A stretch of 64,000 nt of DNA from Chimonanthus salicifolius (Eukaryota; Streptophyta; Magnoliopsida; Laurales; Calycanthaceae). Below the pieces are notes generated by a model. That model was not told where the DNA came from, searched no databases, and saw nothing but the letters and a program-made list of their open reading frames with translations. A program made the position numbers and the translations under genes. The stretch is from positions 15,587,802 to 15,651,801 of the forward strand of contig CM023534.1 of the NCBI GenBank assembly GCA_013350335.1, written 5' to 3'. Below, piece after piece: positions 48,756 through 60,885 of the stretch (within the stretch, counting starts at the first letter, position 1; every line of letters starts with the position of its first letter).

Positions 48756-49098
48756 CTCCTCATTTGAGGATATGATTGCAATTTCTCATCATAATCACAA
48801 TTCAAATGTAAGAGTGTGTACTCAATTTATATTTAACTTGTTAAACATTTGTCAGAATAAGAGTCAATTATATGAAATATTTTAAAATTTAATGAATAAA
48901 AATAAACTCTAATAATATTTTTAAATGTAGATAAATTTCTTAAAGTCTAAAGAGGACCAACTGTGGCCATCATCAGTCCTCTCACACGCGCGATCGTATT
49001 GCATCCTCCACGTGTGATAGAGTCTGAAAATCGAGCGGGAGCTTTTAAAAACAATTCCAGGTCCTGTCTTTCCCTCCCTCTTCTCTCCGCCATTTCCC
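48756..49098. other. CENH3 upstream region
   Basis: AT-rich until about 48955, then GC-richer leader sequence ahead of the CENH3 start codon. Contains CACGTGTG (G-box-like, 49009) and the GCGGGAGC site listed separately. Confidence 0.45.
49035..49042 (+). promoter_or_regulatory. Possible E2F-like site upstream of CENH3
   Basis: GCGGGAGC, one base off the GCGGGAA half of the E2F consensus, 57 bp before the CENH3 ATG. Plant CENH3 promoters are known to carry E2F sites. A single imperfect 8-mer is weak evidence. Confidence 0.25.
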
Positions 49099-52000
49099 AT
49101 GGCTCGCACCAAACACCCGGCAGTCCGGCGTCGGCGCTCCTCTCGGGGATTCGCCGATTCCAGAACGAGTCAACCAGGTCAGATCCATTTTCTATCTCTC
49201 TCCTTTTCATCTTCTTCTATCTTCTAAATTCTGATGCACTAATCCCCGTTTTCTTCTTCTTCTTCTTCTCTCTATTTAACAGAAGCTCAAGAATCAGGTC
49301 AACCTACAGCGGTAATCTCTCTCTTTCTCTCCCTTGATTGTGTTTATTTCACTTTGAATTCGTTGGAAATCGTGAGATTTCTTCAAAATAAAAACAATGG
49401 CAGGAGAATGACGCTCCTGCAGAGAGGAGGCAGCGGCGGCCCTATCGATTCAAGGCGGGGACAGTGGCACTTCGGGAGATCCGGAAATATCAGAGGTCGT
49501 GGAAGCTTTTGATTCCCAGTGCACCTTTCATTCGATGTGTGAGTACCTGTGCTTTAATTCCAGATTATGCTTGCATTACTGCTGCTAATGCTTTATTTTT
49601 CCTTTTTATTTCAATAATTTTTCTGTTCATTTTCTGGAGTCTATGAAGAATGTGATTGTGGAAGAATTAGCGGTAACCAAGCTTCTTGTGGATTGGGAGA
49701 AAGTAGTTTAAGAGAAAGTGAATCCCATGTTAAAAATTACCCAATTGCTGAGCACCTTTTTATCGGGGACCACATTCACACCCTTTTCTCCCCTCACACT
49801 TGATGCGGACATCAGAAGTGTTTGGGACTCGTTTTGAATTTCAAAAGGAGCAGCTCAAGTTATGGGCTACTGACTCATTGAGTCCCACTCAAATTAGACT
49901 CCATTTGAATTCAAAAGGCAGCAGACTCGAGCAATGAAGGCGTGACTCATTGAGTCACGTGGATGTGGTCTAAGGGCGTGTGGGATATTAGAGTCCCAGT
50001 CGACACAGCCAATGCAATAATTGGCTGAGTTTAAATCCCTGTTTTTAATTGGTTAACTCATCTAGAACTAGGGTGAGTTGGGTCGAGTAACCAGGCTTAA
50101 TTAATTCTATAAAAGCTTTGGTGTGTGACCCATTTGAGGCAACTAGGAGGAGTCTTAGTGCTGAGTTAGCAGAAGACCTTGGGGAAGGTCAGTCTGAGTT
50201 TGAAGGTGAGATCTGAGTGAGAGATCAAACCAAGTTCGGACCCTATAAAAAGTACTGAGTGGAGGTCAGGCCTAAGTGAAGACCATGCTGAGTAGTGAGT
50301 ACTAGCCGGGGGTGAGTGGGTGGGTTGGGGTTGTATTTTGTTGCTAAATTTGGTTGAGGAGAAATTCGGGTATGTTTTTGAATTATTTGGCTATGTTGCT
50401 TGGATTGTGTTGATTAATCAGTGAGTTTGTGTGTTCTGAATTCCACCGTGTTAACTCAGGCCTGGGAACTGTTTGGACTCGCGAAACGTCCCAGGAATTG
50501 TCTGCTGTTTAAACGAACTGGCCTTGGTCCTGAAACAGGACCTGCAGAACCAGCTGGGCTGCCTGTGTTAAGGCAGGCCCAGACCCAGGATATACATCTT
50601 CCAATCGCTGTTGAGCTGGGCGAAGAACCTAGTTTGAAACAGTGTTAACCCAAACAGTGTTTGGCTGCAGCACTGGTGTGGCTTCACGTCACTGAACTGG
50701 TCTCAAATACCAGCCTGCAGACCGAATCAAAACAGTCTGGTTTACTGCAGTCTCAACGAACCAGACTTGGTCTGGTTCGCTGCTGCATTTGAACCGGGCT
50801 GTAAATCATTTTAAAACCATTCTATCTACTGTATTAAGTGGGCCTGAATCTGAGTGAGTCGAGTTTCTGATTAAAACATCAATGGCACAAGGTCCGGATT
50901 GGGCAGAAACTCAGTGGGACATTTGGTTTTCTGCACGCAGTCTCAAGCCCAGCTGCATTCTAGGCCTGTACAGCAGCAAACGGGCTACTCTATTCGATTA
51001 GTATCCAGCCTAGTTATGGCTACAATGGGCCTGCATATCAGGCTTGGACATTGCAGTCAATCGGGCTGTGGAAACGGACCTGTTATCAATCCCTTACTCA
51101 GTGGAAACGGCCAAGCAAACTCACTCAGTTGGGCAAAGGAATTGGCCTGGGGGATCCAGTTAGGGGAATCGGATTTTGTGTTTAAAACTTGGTATTTTAT
51201 CCGGGTTGAATTGACATCAATTCAGTAGCAATAGTGAGTAGGAACATTGCAATCAACAGTGAATTGTGCATTGATTTTGGAACCAAGTTAATCGAGAATT
51301 CAGAGTTGGGCGTTGTGCAAATCTTGGTTAATCGAGGTGGGTTATCCAATTAGACATTTAATCTGTTAACTTATCTCAAGGAGGAGTCGTGTGAGCACTA
51401 CTGTCAGGCCAAGATTCGGCCTCGAGGTGATCAGAGTGGTCTCGACTTGCATGGCAGATCAAGGTTAGGGAACCTACCCTTGGTTTACATCAACACCCCA
51501 GTTCTGATTGGACCTTAATCCAAGTTACCTTAACTAATGGATTAAACCGGAGGTCCTAATGCACCGTTAAATCTATCCAGCTCTTCCCAAACAACACAAC
51601 CCAATGATCCATGATGGCGACACTAAGAAATCCTCAACAAAATCTCATTTTGAGAACATCAACATATCATTTTCTTGAGTCTTACAATGTCTACGTGGTA
51701 CAAATCACATTTCTCCCAATTAGGGTGAAATGATGATGTCGCATCTTTGTTGATGATGTGGCTTCTCAGAGATGTCTAAAAATTAGAATTTCCAATCTCT
51801 AGAAAACTAGAAATGGGAGAGAATGGGAGAGGCAAATCAGCAGACGCACTTAGGAAGCGGAGAAGGAAGGTGGAATGTGTGAGGGGACAGGGACAAGACC
51901 GATGGTGGTGGATGACAACAGGTTCTGGGCATAAGACAACGGTAGTCCAAGGAAGAATCTTTTCGACACAACCTTCCAGAAGTGACCACTAGGAGTTGGT

Positions 52001-55000
52001 TAATTGAATTCTTCAAACAATGGGGGCTCGTAAGAGATGTTTTCATATCGAAGAAGGATCCGATGGGAAGGGCTTTTGCTTTCGTTCGATTGGCCAACAA
52101 AGCCTAGGCTGAAAGAGCGATCAAGGGGCTGCATGGATCGTTGATGAAAGGAAGGAGACTACAGGTTAATTCGGCTCACTTTGGTAGAGACCAAAAATCT
52201 TAAAAGTAAGAGCAGAGGGTGAATAGCAAATCTGAAGACAATATGAAGGTGTTAAAAGGCAAACAGAAGGTCGTGGATGGTAGAAGGTGGGCTGATGTTG
52301 GGAGAGAGAGTCAAGGAGGAACTTGGATCAGAGGCCCATAACTTGAACAGAGACTTCATTGATTTGATGAGTGAACCAAATGAAAGGAAAGAAATGAAAG
52401 TCTGGCTTGCAAGATCCCTGGTGCTGTCTCCTGTGGGTGATTCTTCTCTTTGAAGAAGATCTAAAATTTACTGAAAGAGGTTGGTTTCTTTGACCCTGAT
52501 ATCAGTCTCATAGGATAAAATTGTTTCTTAGTTACAATGAAGATTGTGGTGGAGATGGAGAGGCTTGAAGGAAAAGCTTTGGAGATCAGAAGATTTCAGA
52601 TTCTTGGAAGGTGGTGTCCCAACTCTTTCATCCACATAAGGAAAGTCTGGCATCATTGCCTTAGGTATCATTTTCAAGGGTGGAGTGAAGCTGATTACAA
52701 CATTCGACAGCAAACTGGGTAAGCTTTTGGAAGTGGACGAGTGGAATTTGAAGAAGGAAGATTGCTCAACACTGACGGTATTGGTGGAAGTTCGGAGATA
52801 GTCTTAATGGTGGAGGGCCTTTGTTGTAACTGTTAGAGAATCCACTGGAGAAATTGTTAAGATATATTTAGATCATATATTTGGATTATTTCTTAATTAG
52901 TGCTTACTAATATTATATTTACCAAGTTTAGAGCTTTCCTCTTTTATTTGATTTACCTTCTTTATTTGTATTTTCTTTTCTCTATATAAATAAAATAATA
53001 ACTCTCTCCTTTATTTAGAAGAAGACATCAAATTCTTTGTATTATCATTTGACATGGTATCAAACTAATTTTTTTGCGTTCTCCTATTTTGGTTGACCAG
53101 TTGTATACCTCATGTTTATCCTTTCCCTCTGTCAGAGGAGACACCTCTAGGAGAGGGAGGGGATATTGCACCGGCCTTCTTTCCCCTTGCTCCCGAATCC
53201 CGTCCCTTTAGGCCAATAAAAAAAAAGACTTTCGATCTTTGTTATTTGCAATGAATGTTCCAAAGTCATATTGGCTTGGTTCTATTCTTACTGCTTGTTA
53301 TTTAATAAATCGCATGCCCACAAGAGTCTTAAATAATAAAGCACGTATTGATGTTTGTTTCTATACTTTCATTGTGTGTTTTTGGATGTACTTGTTTTGT
53401 TCATGATTTTTTTGCTGACAAACTATCAACAATATTGTGAAATGTGTTTTCTTGGGCTTACTCTTCCACTCAAAAAAGGATATAAATGTTTCGATCCGAT
53501 ATCTGGTAAAAGAATTGTTTCTATAGATGTTGCCTTTTTGAAAATGCTCCATATTTTTCACCCATCTAGTCATAAATCATCTTCTTCTTCTTTGTTCTTC
53601 CTACTCTTATGGATACTGTTGACACTGTGATCTATCTACCTCTAAGCCTCTCATTCTTTATCACCAGGTCCCATGCTTCACCCACTACCACTCAATCATC
53701 CTTGGACTGTCCAGATCCATCACTTAAGAATTCCGATCTCTCCATTGCTTTGATGAAATGTAAACATGCGGTACTGAACATCTTATAAACCACTTTGTTT
53801 CCAATAAAATACTGTTTTTCCATCATATTGTAGCTTCCTCTCCAAAATAGATCCCTTTTCCATTTTGAAGAGGATTGATAATGCTCTTCGAGACACTTCC
53901 TGGAAAGCTGCTATGGAAGAAGAATTAGTTGCGCTTGAGAAAAAATCAAGCTTGAGAGATGGTATCCCTACCGCAGGGTAATACACTTTAGGGTGTAAGT
54001 GGGTCTTTGCTCTCGAACACAACCCAAACATATCCCAAACATATCCATTGTTCGAAATAAAGCTTGTCTAGTGGCTAAAGGCTTCACTCAGACTTATGGA
54101 ATTGATTATCAGGATACTTTTTCTTCTGTTGCAGAGATCACTTCTGTATGGGATATTATCTCTATTGCTACTACTTAGTAGTAGGACACTTTACTAGTTA
54201 TGTGTCAAGAATGCATTTCTCCATTGGTGACTTGAAAGAAGTTTGCATGCTGCCACCTCCGGGCTTTATTAGATAGGGCGAGCAAAGGTAGGTAATGCCG
54301 GCTTAAGAAAACAATGTATGGTCTCAAATAATCTCCTTAGGAGTGGTTTGATAAATTTAGTATAGCTTTGTTAAATTATGGTTTTGCACGATGTTAATCA
54401 GATCATTTTGTTTTTGTATATCGTGTTAAAGATGTTATACTTGTGGTTTATGTAGACAATATAGTCTTAACATGAGATAATGAGTCTTCTATCAATGCTT
54501 TGAAAGCTATCTGCGACACCTTTTTGATGTTAAGGATCTTGGCTTACTTCATTATTTCTTAGGAATTGAAGTTGCTCGATCCTCTAAAGGACTTATTTTT
54601 ACCAACGAAAATATGCTTTAGATATTCTTCATGATGCAAGCCTGGAGAGACACCACTTGATTTTAATTCAAAACTTTTTACATCTTATGGGACTCCTCTT
54701 ATGATCCTCATTTTTATCAATAGTTGGTAGGCAAGCTCATCTATCTTATCATCACCTGGCTTGACTTGGCCTATGTTGTCAGTCAATTTTTGCATGCTCC
54801 TACAAATACACACTTTCATGCTGTCTTTCGCACTTTACGTTACCTTAAGGCCCTCCCTAGTTGTGGATTTTTTTATAAGAATCAATCTATGTTTAATATT
54901 TGCAGGCACTCTAATGCTGACTGAGTTGGTTCTCCTAATGATCGACGATCTACCTCAAGCTATTATATTATTTTAGGATTTCTTTTGGTTTCTTAGCGAA

Positions 55001-56435
55001 GTAAGAAACAATCTGTTGTTGCTGCTCGTTTCATTGTAGAGGCAAAATATATGGCCATAGCCGACACAACATGTGAATTACTGTGGTTCAAGTAGTTTCT
55101 TGATGAATTGAGCTTTCCTTACTTAGAGGCAATTATCATGTTCTGTGACAAACATGTTGCAATCAATATTGCTTCCAATTCAGTTTTCCATCAGTGTATA
55201 GAACATATAGAGATTGTCATTTTCTTCGACATCATGTATTCTTTGGGAATATTGTCACTCCATATTTGAAGTCCAAGGATCAATTAGTAGACATGACAAC
55301 GAAAGTCATTTCTCGCTCTCAATTGATGATGTTTTCAACAAGCTGGGCTTGATTGATATCTTCACACCAGCTTGAGGGGGAGTGTTGTAGGATATGGTAT
55401 CACATTTTACCCGTGTTTTAACTTTTAGATATTGTTAGATATCATTGATTGTAACCTATTTTTCTTTCCCTTTTCTTCTCCTTGATTGGCTCCCTGTACT
55501 CTTTATATACATGTAACCTCCTTTGTTAGAAGGTTGGTATGTTTGCTAGGGACATTTCGAGACTGTGCAGGTTGGGAGATATTTCACTCATACACCCCGA
55601 TCAACAAACAGTGTAGCAGACTTATTGGCGAAAGTCGGTGTTCGTTAGCAAAGACCAGCTCTGGAAATCTTTTCATCTGACTAGCATTGGGAGTTAGGAG
55701 AGCTGGGGCCCTCTTAGTGGAGGAGGATCGTTTTGCTGTATTTTTTCATTCTGTTCATGTTTTGTCTTTTCTCTCTTGCTTCCTTTCCTCCTTCGTCTTG
55801 GTCCGGGTATATCTTTCCTATTCATGTATCATTCTCTTATACTCTTTTTTCATTTTAATGGAATTAAGTCGTTAATGTTTCAAAAAAAAAAATCCTCCTT
55901 TGTTAGAAAGACAAATAGTACAATACTCAAGAGAATAATCTCTCTCAATTCTTCTCTTTTCCTCCAATACTTTCTCTCTATTTTCATTCTAACAGAAAGG
56001 TGATGTAATATTTTAGTCATCTTGGAGTCCATGAAGAATGGGTGATAGTGTCCAACATGGGTGCAAGTTTCTAACATTATTATGTCACACATCTTAAAGA
56101 GTTCTTACCACATAAGATGGGATGAGTGGCTATGATGATGGGAAGTCAAAATGTTTTGATAATCATGATTTGAACTAGTGTCAAAGTTAGTGAATATGTT
56201 TCCAAGTCTTTTTCTTTTTCAGTGATAACGGTGTTTTCTTGTTATTAACTTCTTATTTGGTGTACTACCATTATAGGTTGTTGTATTATGTGTGCTTACA
56301 CATATTATAGTAGTTTGATATATATTTGTTGATTCTCATGTTCCTTGCCTTTTCTTTTAGGTCAGGGAGATTAGTAATTTCTATGCTAGGGAAGTTTCTC
56401 GTTGGACAGCTGAAGCTTTAATAGCAATTCAGGAG
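49099..56435 (+). CDS. CENH3: Centromeric histone H3 (CENH3), 5' four exons; 3' part beyond window
   Basis: Exons: 49099-49177, 49283-49311, 49404-49538, 56361-56435 (phases 1, 0, 0, 0), giving 106 residues so far. CENH3 replaces H3 in centromeric nucleosomes and specifies the kinetochore. The protein starts [13 protein letters not shown] and has a divergent N-tail. It then gives [34 protein letters not shown] and, in exon 4, [23 protein letters not shown]-like LLIPSAPF and the long loop 1 with Trp are CENH3 signatures and exclude canonical H3. The chain stops at IAIQE in alpha-2; the rest of the fold (about 45 residues: end of alpha-2, loop 2, alpha-3) is not in 56436-64000. Position RLV of relatives reads RCV here, at the exon 3/4 junction. 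Intron 3 is 6,822 bp and intron 4 is at least 7.56 kb, both full of transposons. Confidence 0.95.
49539..51779 (+). other. First part of CENH3 intron 3; unclassified repetitive sequence
   Basis: Starts at donor TGT|GTGAGT. The section 49780-51560 has recurring words such as GAGTCCCA, ACTCATTGAGTCAC, CTGCAGTCTCAA, GTCTGGTT, GGGCCTG and is less AT-rich than neighbouring spacers, which suggests LTR-retroelement non-coding sequence. No protein domain found, and its short open frames look spurious. Confidence 0.4.
51780..52840 (+). mobile_element. LINE ORF1-like fragment (RRM plus DUF4283-like), decayed
   Basis: Frame fragments read [20 protein letters not shown] then FVRLANKA, and [18 protein letters not shown]: an RRM-like fold with RNP-like core, as in plant LINE ORF1 proteins. 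Further on, [33 protein letters not shown] and VLVEVR resemble the DUF4283 segment of such ORF1s. Stops and frameshifts interrupt it. No ORF2 follows; copia sequence begins shortly after. Confidence 0.6.
53055..55994 (+). mobile_element. Decayed Ty1/copia element (integrase tail, RT, RNase H, 3' LTR)
   Basis: A primer-binding-like TGGTATCA lies at 53056. Plus-strand pieces in several frames give LINRMPTRV and KGYKCFDP (integrase C-terminal part, 53280-53510), [21 protein letters not shown] (RT start, 53900-54010), YVDN at 54449-54460 where active elements have [27 protein letters not shown], and an RNase H region (54990-55200). The polypurine tract TTGAGGGGGAG (55373-55383) leads into the 3' LTR starting TGTTGTAGG at 55383 and ending TTCTAACA at 55994, itself interrupted by a LINE tail. 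Many stops. A matching 5' LTR was not securely recognised. Confidence 0.85.
55532..55893 (+). mobile_element. 5'-truncated LINE 3' end inserted in the copia LTR
   Basis: Flanked by a perfect 15-bp duplication CCTCCTTTGTTAGAA (55517-55531 and 55894-55908), with a poly(A) tail at 55882-55892. The reading [18 protein letters not shown] matches the C-terminal RNase H-like segment of plant LINE ORF2 proteins. Confidence 0.88.
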
Positions 56436-57239
56436 GTATTGAAACTACAAATATCATTGGTATTTGTACTTTTTATTGTTAAATTTTTAAAGTTAGCTAT
56501 TGCTCACCTATGGCTAAGATATAAAATTATTAAATTGATTGTTGTTCATCTTGTTTTGCTTTTGCAAGATTGTATTTTGAATTGAATATGATGTCAAATA
56601 CTTCTTTTTCCTGATTTATTTCAGTTAGTTATATGCATGGAAGTTTAATTGCTTTAGATCGATAAACTTCTTTTGTTTGATGAAAACACTATTTTTTCTC
56701 TCACAATCATTAGTAGTTGGTAAAAACTTCTAATTAAACAAAACAACTACACTAAAATTAGAGGCAATTGTGACTTTTCTAGAAGAGCTTTGAAGCATTC
56801 TATGGCCCAACATGGGGCCTATGCCGGTCCATGTTCCATAGGTGTGTACAGTTGTTGTGGGATGTAGATTGTTATAATTTAGTTTATATTTCCAATTTTA
56901 GTCCAAGTCATACATGTTATAGATGGCAGTGTCTTCCATAGGTGTGGACAATTGGCAAGGGATGTCAATACTGTTTTGACTCATCACTGAGTGTGTGTGT
57001 TAAATTTCATCAATGACTCAGCTATGCACACTGGAGGGGCTAGGCCAATGGGATCCACATAATTAGGTTGATGTTTGTGTAAATTAGAAATAAATATTTT
57101 AAGATTTGATTTGATAAAATTAAATGGCCTAGATTTAGTTAGATAATTGGAGATGAGTATGATAGATTTAGTCTTATGAAGGATACCCAAAATAAAGTTG
57201 TAATTGATGGATCACAAAGTCGTAGATTAGTTTTCGTGA
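56436..57239 (+). other. Start of CENH3 intron 4; no gene
   Basis: Begins at donor GAG|GTATTG. AT-rich. A short phrase (CCAAGTCATACATGT with TTTAGTTTATATTTCCAATT) recurs here and at 58255-58360. Confidence 0.5.
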
Positions 57240-57970
57240 TCTTTTTTATTTTTTAGCAGTAACAAAGAGAAATATATTAAAGAAAAAGAAGTACAAAAAT
57301 AAGAGAAAAAGGTCTAATAGGATTACACCGAAACAAAAACAGGGAAAATAAAAGAAAATAGTAAAATACAATGAGTACGTATGAACAACTCTAAGGAGAA
57401 AACAGGAAAACTCCAGGAAAAAGGTCTGTGACTCCAAGCTTGGCAAAATAATCTTCCATTCCATTCGTTGTCCTCCCGATCTTGGTAAAGAAACATCTAT
57501 CCCCAAAGCTAACAACCTAATCTCCCTAACTACAGTGCTCAATTTCCAGGGTGGTCTTTTTTGATCATTTGCCCATTTAATTACATTTGCTGAATCCCTT
57601 TCAATAATGAGTTTTCCTTGACCATACGATTTTCAGATGTGCAAAGCTCCTCCTAATATTAAGAATTTCCACCTCATTGAATCTTTGGTTCCAACCGACT
57701 CGTTGAAAAAAATAGATGTGGTTCCCATGTGATTTCTATGCACCCCACCTATCCCAACCGGCCTCGGTTTCCCTTTTGCTGCCCCGTCAACATTAAACTT
57801 CTGAACATTCTGTTCTGGAGGAAGCCATTTGTCTTTAGGTTTCATCTTCCTTCTAAAGCCATTCATACATTCGTCCCAAGATGACATGAGGTCCGTCAGT
57901 CTAAGGATCGCTAAATTTTGTGCTCTTTGGAAATGCATTTTAAGGAGGTAAGTCCATCGGTTGTACATGT
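57240..57970 (-). mobile_element. LINE 3' fragment with RNase H-like domain
   Basis: Minus-strand frame 57968-57633 reads WDECMNGFRRK, WLPPEQNVQKFNVDGAAKG and GIGGVHRNHMG, i.e. the first RNase H strand with its catalytic Asp. The 3' region to 57240 is A-rich on the minus strand and related to the fragment at 60886-62560. 5' truncated. Confidence 0.75.
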
Positions 57971-58619
57971 ATATCTATCTATTACATATGTGTGTGTGTG
58001 TGAGAGAGAGACAAAGGACTGTGTCTTACTTTCCTACCCTTTTGTTCTTTCTCATTTCACAAAAACAGTACCTTTTCTCTCTTAAGTGGGTTGGTTGTGG
58101 ATTTTGTTCTATTTGCATGCATGCATGTTGATATGAATTTGAGTTTTTATTTTATTTTATAGCATAATTATGTGCCTGTAGTAATAATGAAAACATTAAT
58201 TTATAGACATTCATTGTTGATCTAATAGATACTTGAATTCCAATCTTAGTTTGAGTCTTACATGTTTCATTTGGGTGTGCCTTCCATATGTGTGGACAAT
58301 TAGCTTGGGATGTCAACACTTGTAATTTAGTTTATTTTTCCAATTTTAGTCCAAGTCATACACGTCTTATGTGGGATTGCATTTATAGTTAGTGCTCAAT
58401 TGGTAGGAATCAATTTAGTAGTGGGTAGAATTGAGAAGTTATTTGACTAAGAACTTGTCTAAGATAGGATTTACATTTAGCCCCAGTTTGTTGTGAAGAA
58501 GTTGTTCTGGGTCATATTGCTACCCCTTGGTTGGTAGTTTAGGGATATAGTCCCTAATATGTGGAGCATAAAGATGCCTTGTGATTTTAATTTAAAATGT
58601 CTGAAAGTTCCCGGTGTGG

Positions 58620-60570
58620 AACATGAGTCAAGATTGACCCTAGAGGAGGGGTGAATAGGGCAATTACCAATTTTTATGGTCTTCACAAATTTCTTGATTA
58701 ATTAAGATGATATGCAGTGGATTAACAAATTCATCAAGAGATTGTGTTGTGTGATAAGAGAATGTGCTAATTAGAGAACAATCACACAAAAATGCTCTAA
58801 CACCATAAGACCGATGTATAGTGGTTCGGTTAAACAACCTACATCCATTGTTGAGACTCACCCAACCTTAGGGTTATTTCCAATTCACTAAATGGGGAAT
58901 TACACTCGTACTAATAGATTAGGACTTCAAGCCTAATCAATTGGTTGAGAATTTCACCCAACTCCTATCCCTCTATTTTTTGTAGTGGTTCAAGCCCCTT
59001 GCTTTAATCCACTTCCACAATGATGATGATTTAAAAATAAAATCAAACACTAAGAAGCACTTGACTTTTGATAGCTTAACCTTGTAGATGTATGCTTCTT
59101 GAAGATGTGCCTTGTGTATGCTCAATCACAATCCTTGAGTAAAGTTTCTAGGATTTAAGATACACCAATAGTTATTCTAGATTTGGTTTACTCTCTCTTT
59201 TTTAATCTCAATTAAGATGAGGATATTAGATGATTCACCAAGTGGGGTACTTAGACAGGAGGTTTTGAGAGGTTTGGGGTCACTAGGGATGCCTTAAGAT
59301 GTTCCAAGTTGAAGGGTCCAATTCAACTCATAAGAGTTTGAAGTATATATAGGCAAACAAGTGAATCCCGAGCTAACACAGGCGATGGGTCGTGTCCAAA
59401 AGAGCCGTTGGAATGTTACTGTTGCAGCATTAATGGTTTCCCAACGGATAGAAAATCGCCATTGACGATTGATCGCCACTTCACGATTGATCGTGCTCAC
59501 GATCGGTCATACAGATAGTTTTAAGCAAAAACGCTCTCCACTAAAATGGCCATATCTTGGGCTCCCGAGCTCTGATTTGAGTGTTCTTGGGCTCTATGAA
59601 AAATTCTTTCAATGCTCTAACCAACCATGGTGGTTTTACAAGTTGATTACTACATTTGGTTGGTCGAAAGAGACTCACAAGTCATGACATTTTGACAACT
59701 CATATTTTCCAAGATATGATCAAGGAGCTCCAAGGCAATGGCCCAATTTCTCTGGGCTTGGTCTAATCTTACCGATATGGGTTCTAAGCCTAGGGAAGGT
59801 CCTGTCTCGACGATTGGTTGTGCGTCCGATGTATCGTGCTCTGTACCATATGATGGGTCGCCTCCAGACGAAAGGATCGGCCTGAGCCTGACGATATTTT
59901 TCTGTGGGTTTTCAAGCCCTAGCTCCAGGCGATTGATCGTATGGGTGATTGGTCGTCCCATCACCAGACGAAGGGTCATCTGCACGATCGATTTTTCGAT
60001 ACATGACTGTGAATGGCAGCCCAAATTTGTCTAAGCCCAGGGTGATTGATTGTATGTACGTTTGGATCGGTCCTGTCCCAGTAATACATCATGAGTATGA
60101 ATGTATCATCCTGAGACCAGTTGTGTTTGACACTCCATTCCATCCAAAACCCTTTATATTCCAGATGATGCATCGCAGAACCACGAGTGATCGCCGACAC
60201 GAATGTGTCGTCCCTGATAATGTCTTCATATTTCCAAGTTGGGTTCCAATTCATTTTGTTGGTTTGTCAAATACTCACTAGGCTTCTTATGATTATTAGA
60301 TATGAGATCTAAGCTTAGGAATGGTCCATCGTAAGGATGTTGGGTACCACCTAAAGTCATGCTATGACTAATTTACCTTTGTGTGATTGCCATACACTTG
60401 TTGATCCGTTGAATCTTCAATGATCATCCACTTGAGCTTGATTCAACCAACACTTGAGTCTTGTTCATTGCTTCAATCTTCTAAGGCAAGACTTCACCTA
60501 AGTCATGGAATTGACAAATAGGTGACTCGGCAAGTCAGGGACACTAACAATGTCTAATATATCTTGAGGG
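58620..60570. repeat. Unclassified repetitive sequence with recurrent CGATTGATCG motif
   Basis: Begins with GACCCTAGAGGAGGGGTGAA, a start often seen in plant LTR-like repeats. CGATTGATCG or near variants recur at 59466, 59484 and 59929, with related GATCGGTC/GATTGGTCG words through 60075. No protein domain and no target duplication found; possibly a solo LTR. Confidence 0.35.
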
Positions 60571-60885
60571 GATTTTAAGTTGTAGGGTTTTAATTCACAT
60601 TAAGGCATGAGGAAGGGCTAACCCTGCTGCCCCCCCTCCAAAAAAATAAAAATTCCATAATGACCCTATTCTCAAATATAATGAATTGCTTACATCTCAT
60701 TGTGGATGTAAGGACATTGTCATGCCACATAAACCTTGTTTTTTTGCTTATGTGATTGCCTACTTCCACTGCATCATAGTTTTTTTTTTTTTAAAGTCAT
60801 CAGTACCTTTTAAAGGGTTGATGTTCCACCCTTAGGACATTATGTTATGCTGATCTTTTTAATAAAGAGATTTCAAATAGTTCCT

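Noticed and set aside
48921..49210. Minus-strand open frames over the CENH3 leader
   Set aside because: Antisense to CENH3 exon 1 and leader; no domain.
49099..49538. Canonical histone H3 as identity of this gene
   Set aside because: The divergent N-tail, introns, [10 protein letters not shown] and the Trp-containing longer loop 1 fit CENH3, not H3.1/H3.3.
50421..51228. Two open frames (75 and 109 codons) in CENH3 intron 3
   Set aside because: Repeat-derived, no domain, and inside an intron with good splice sites.
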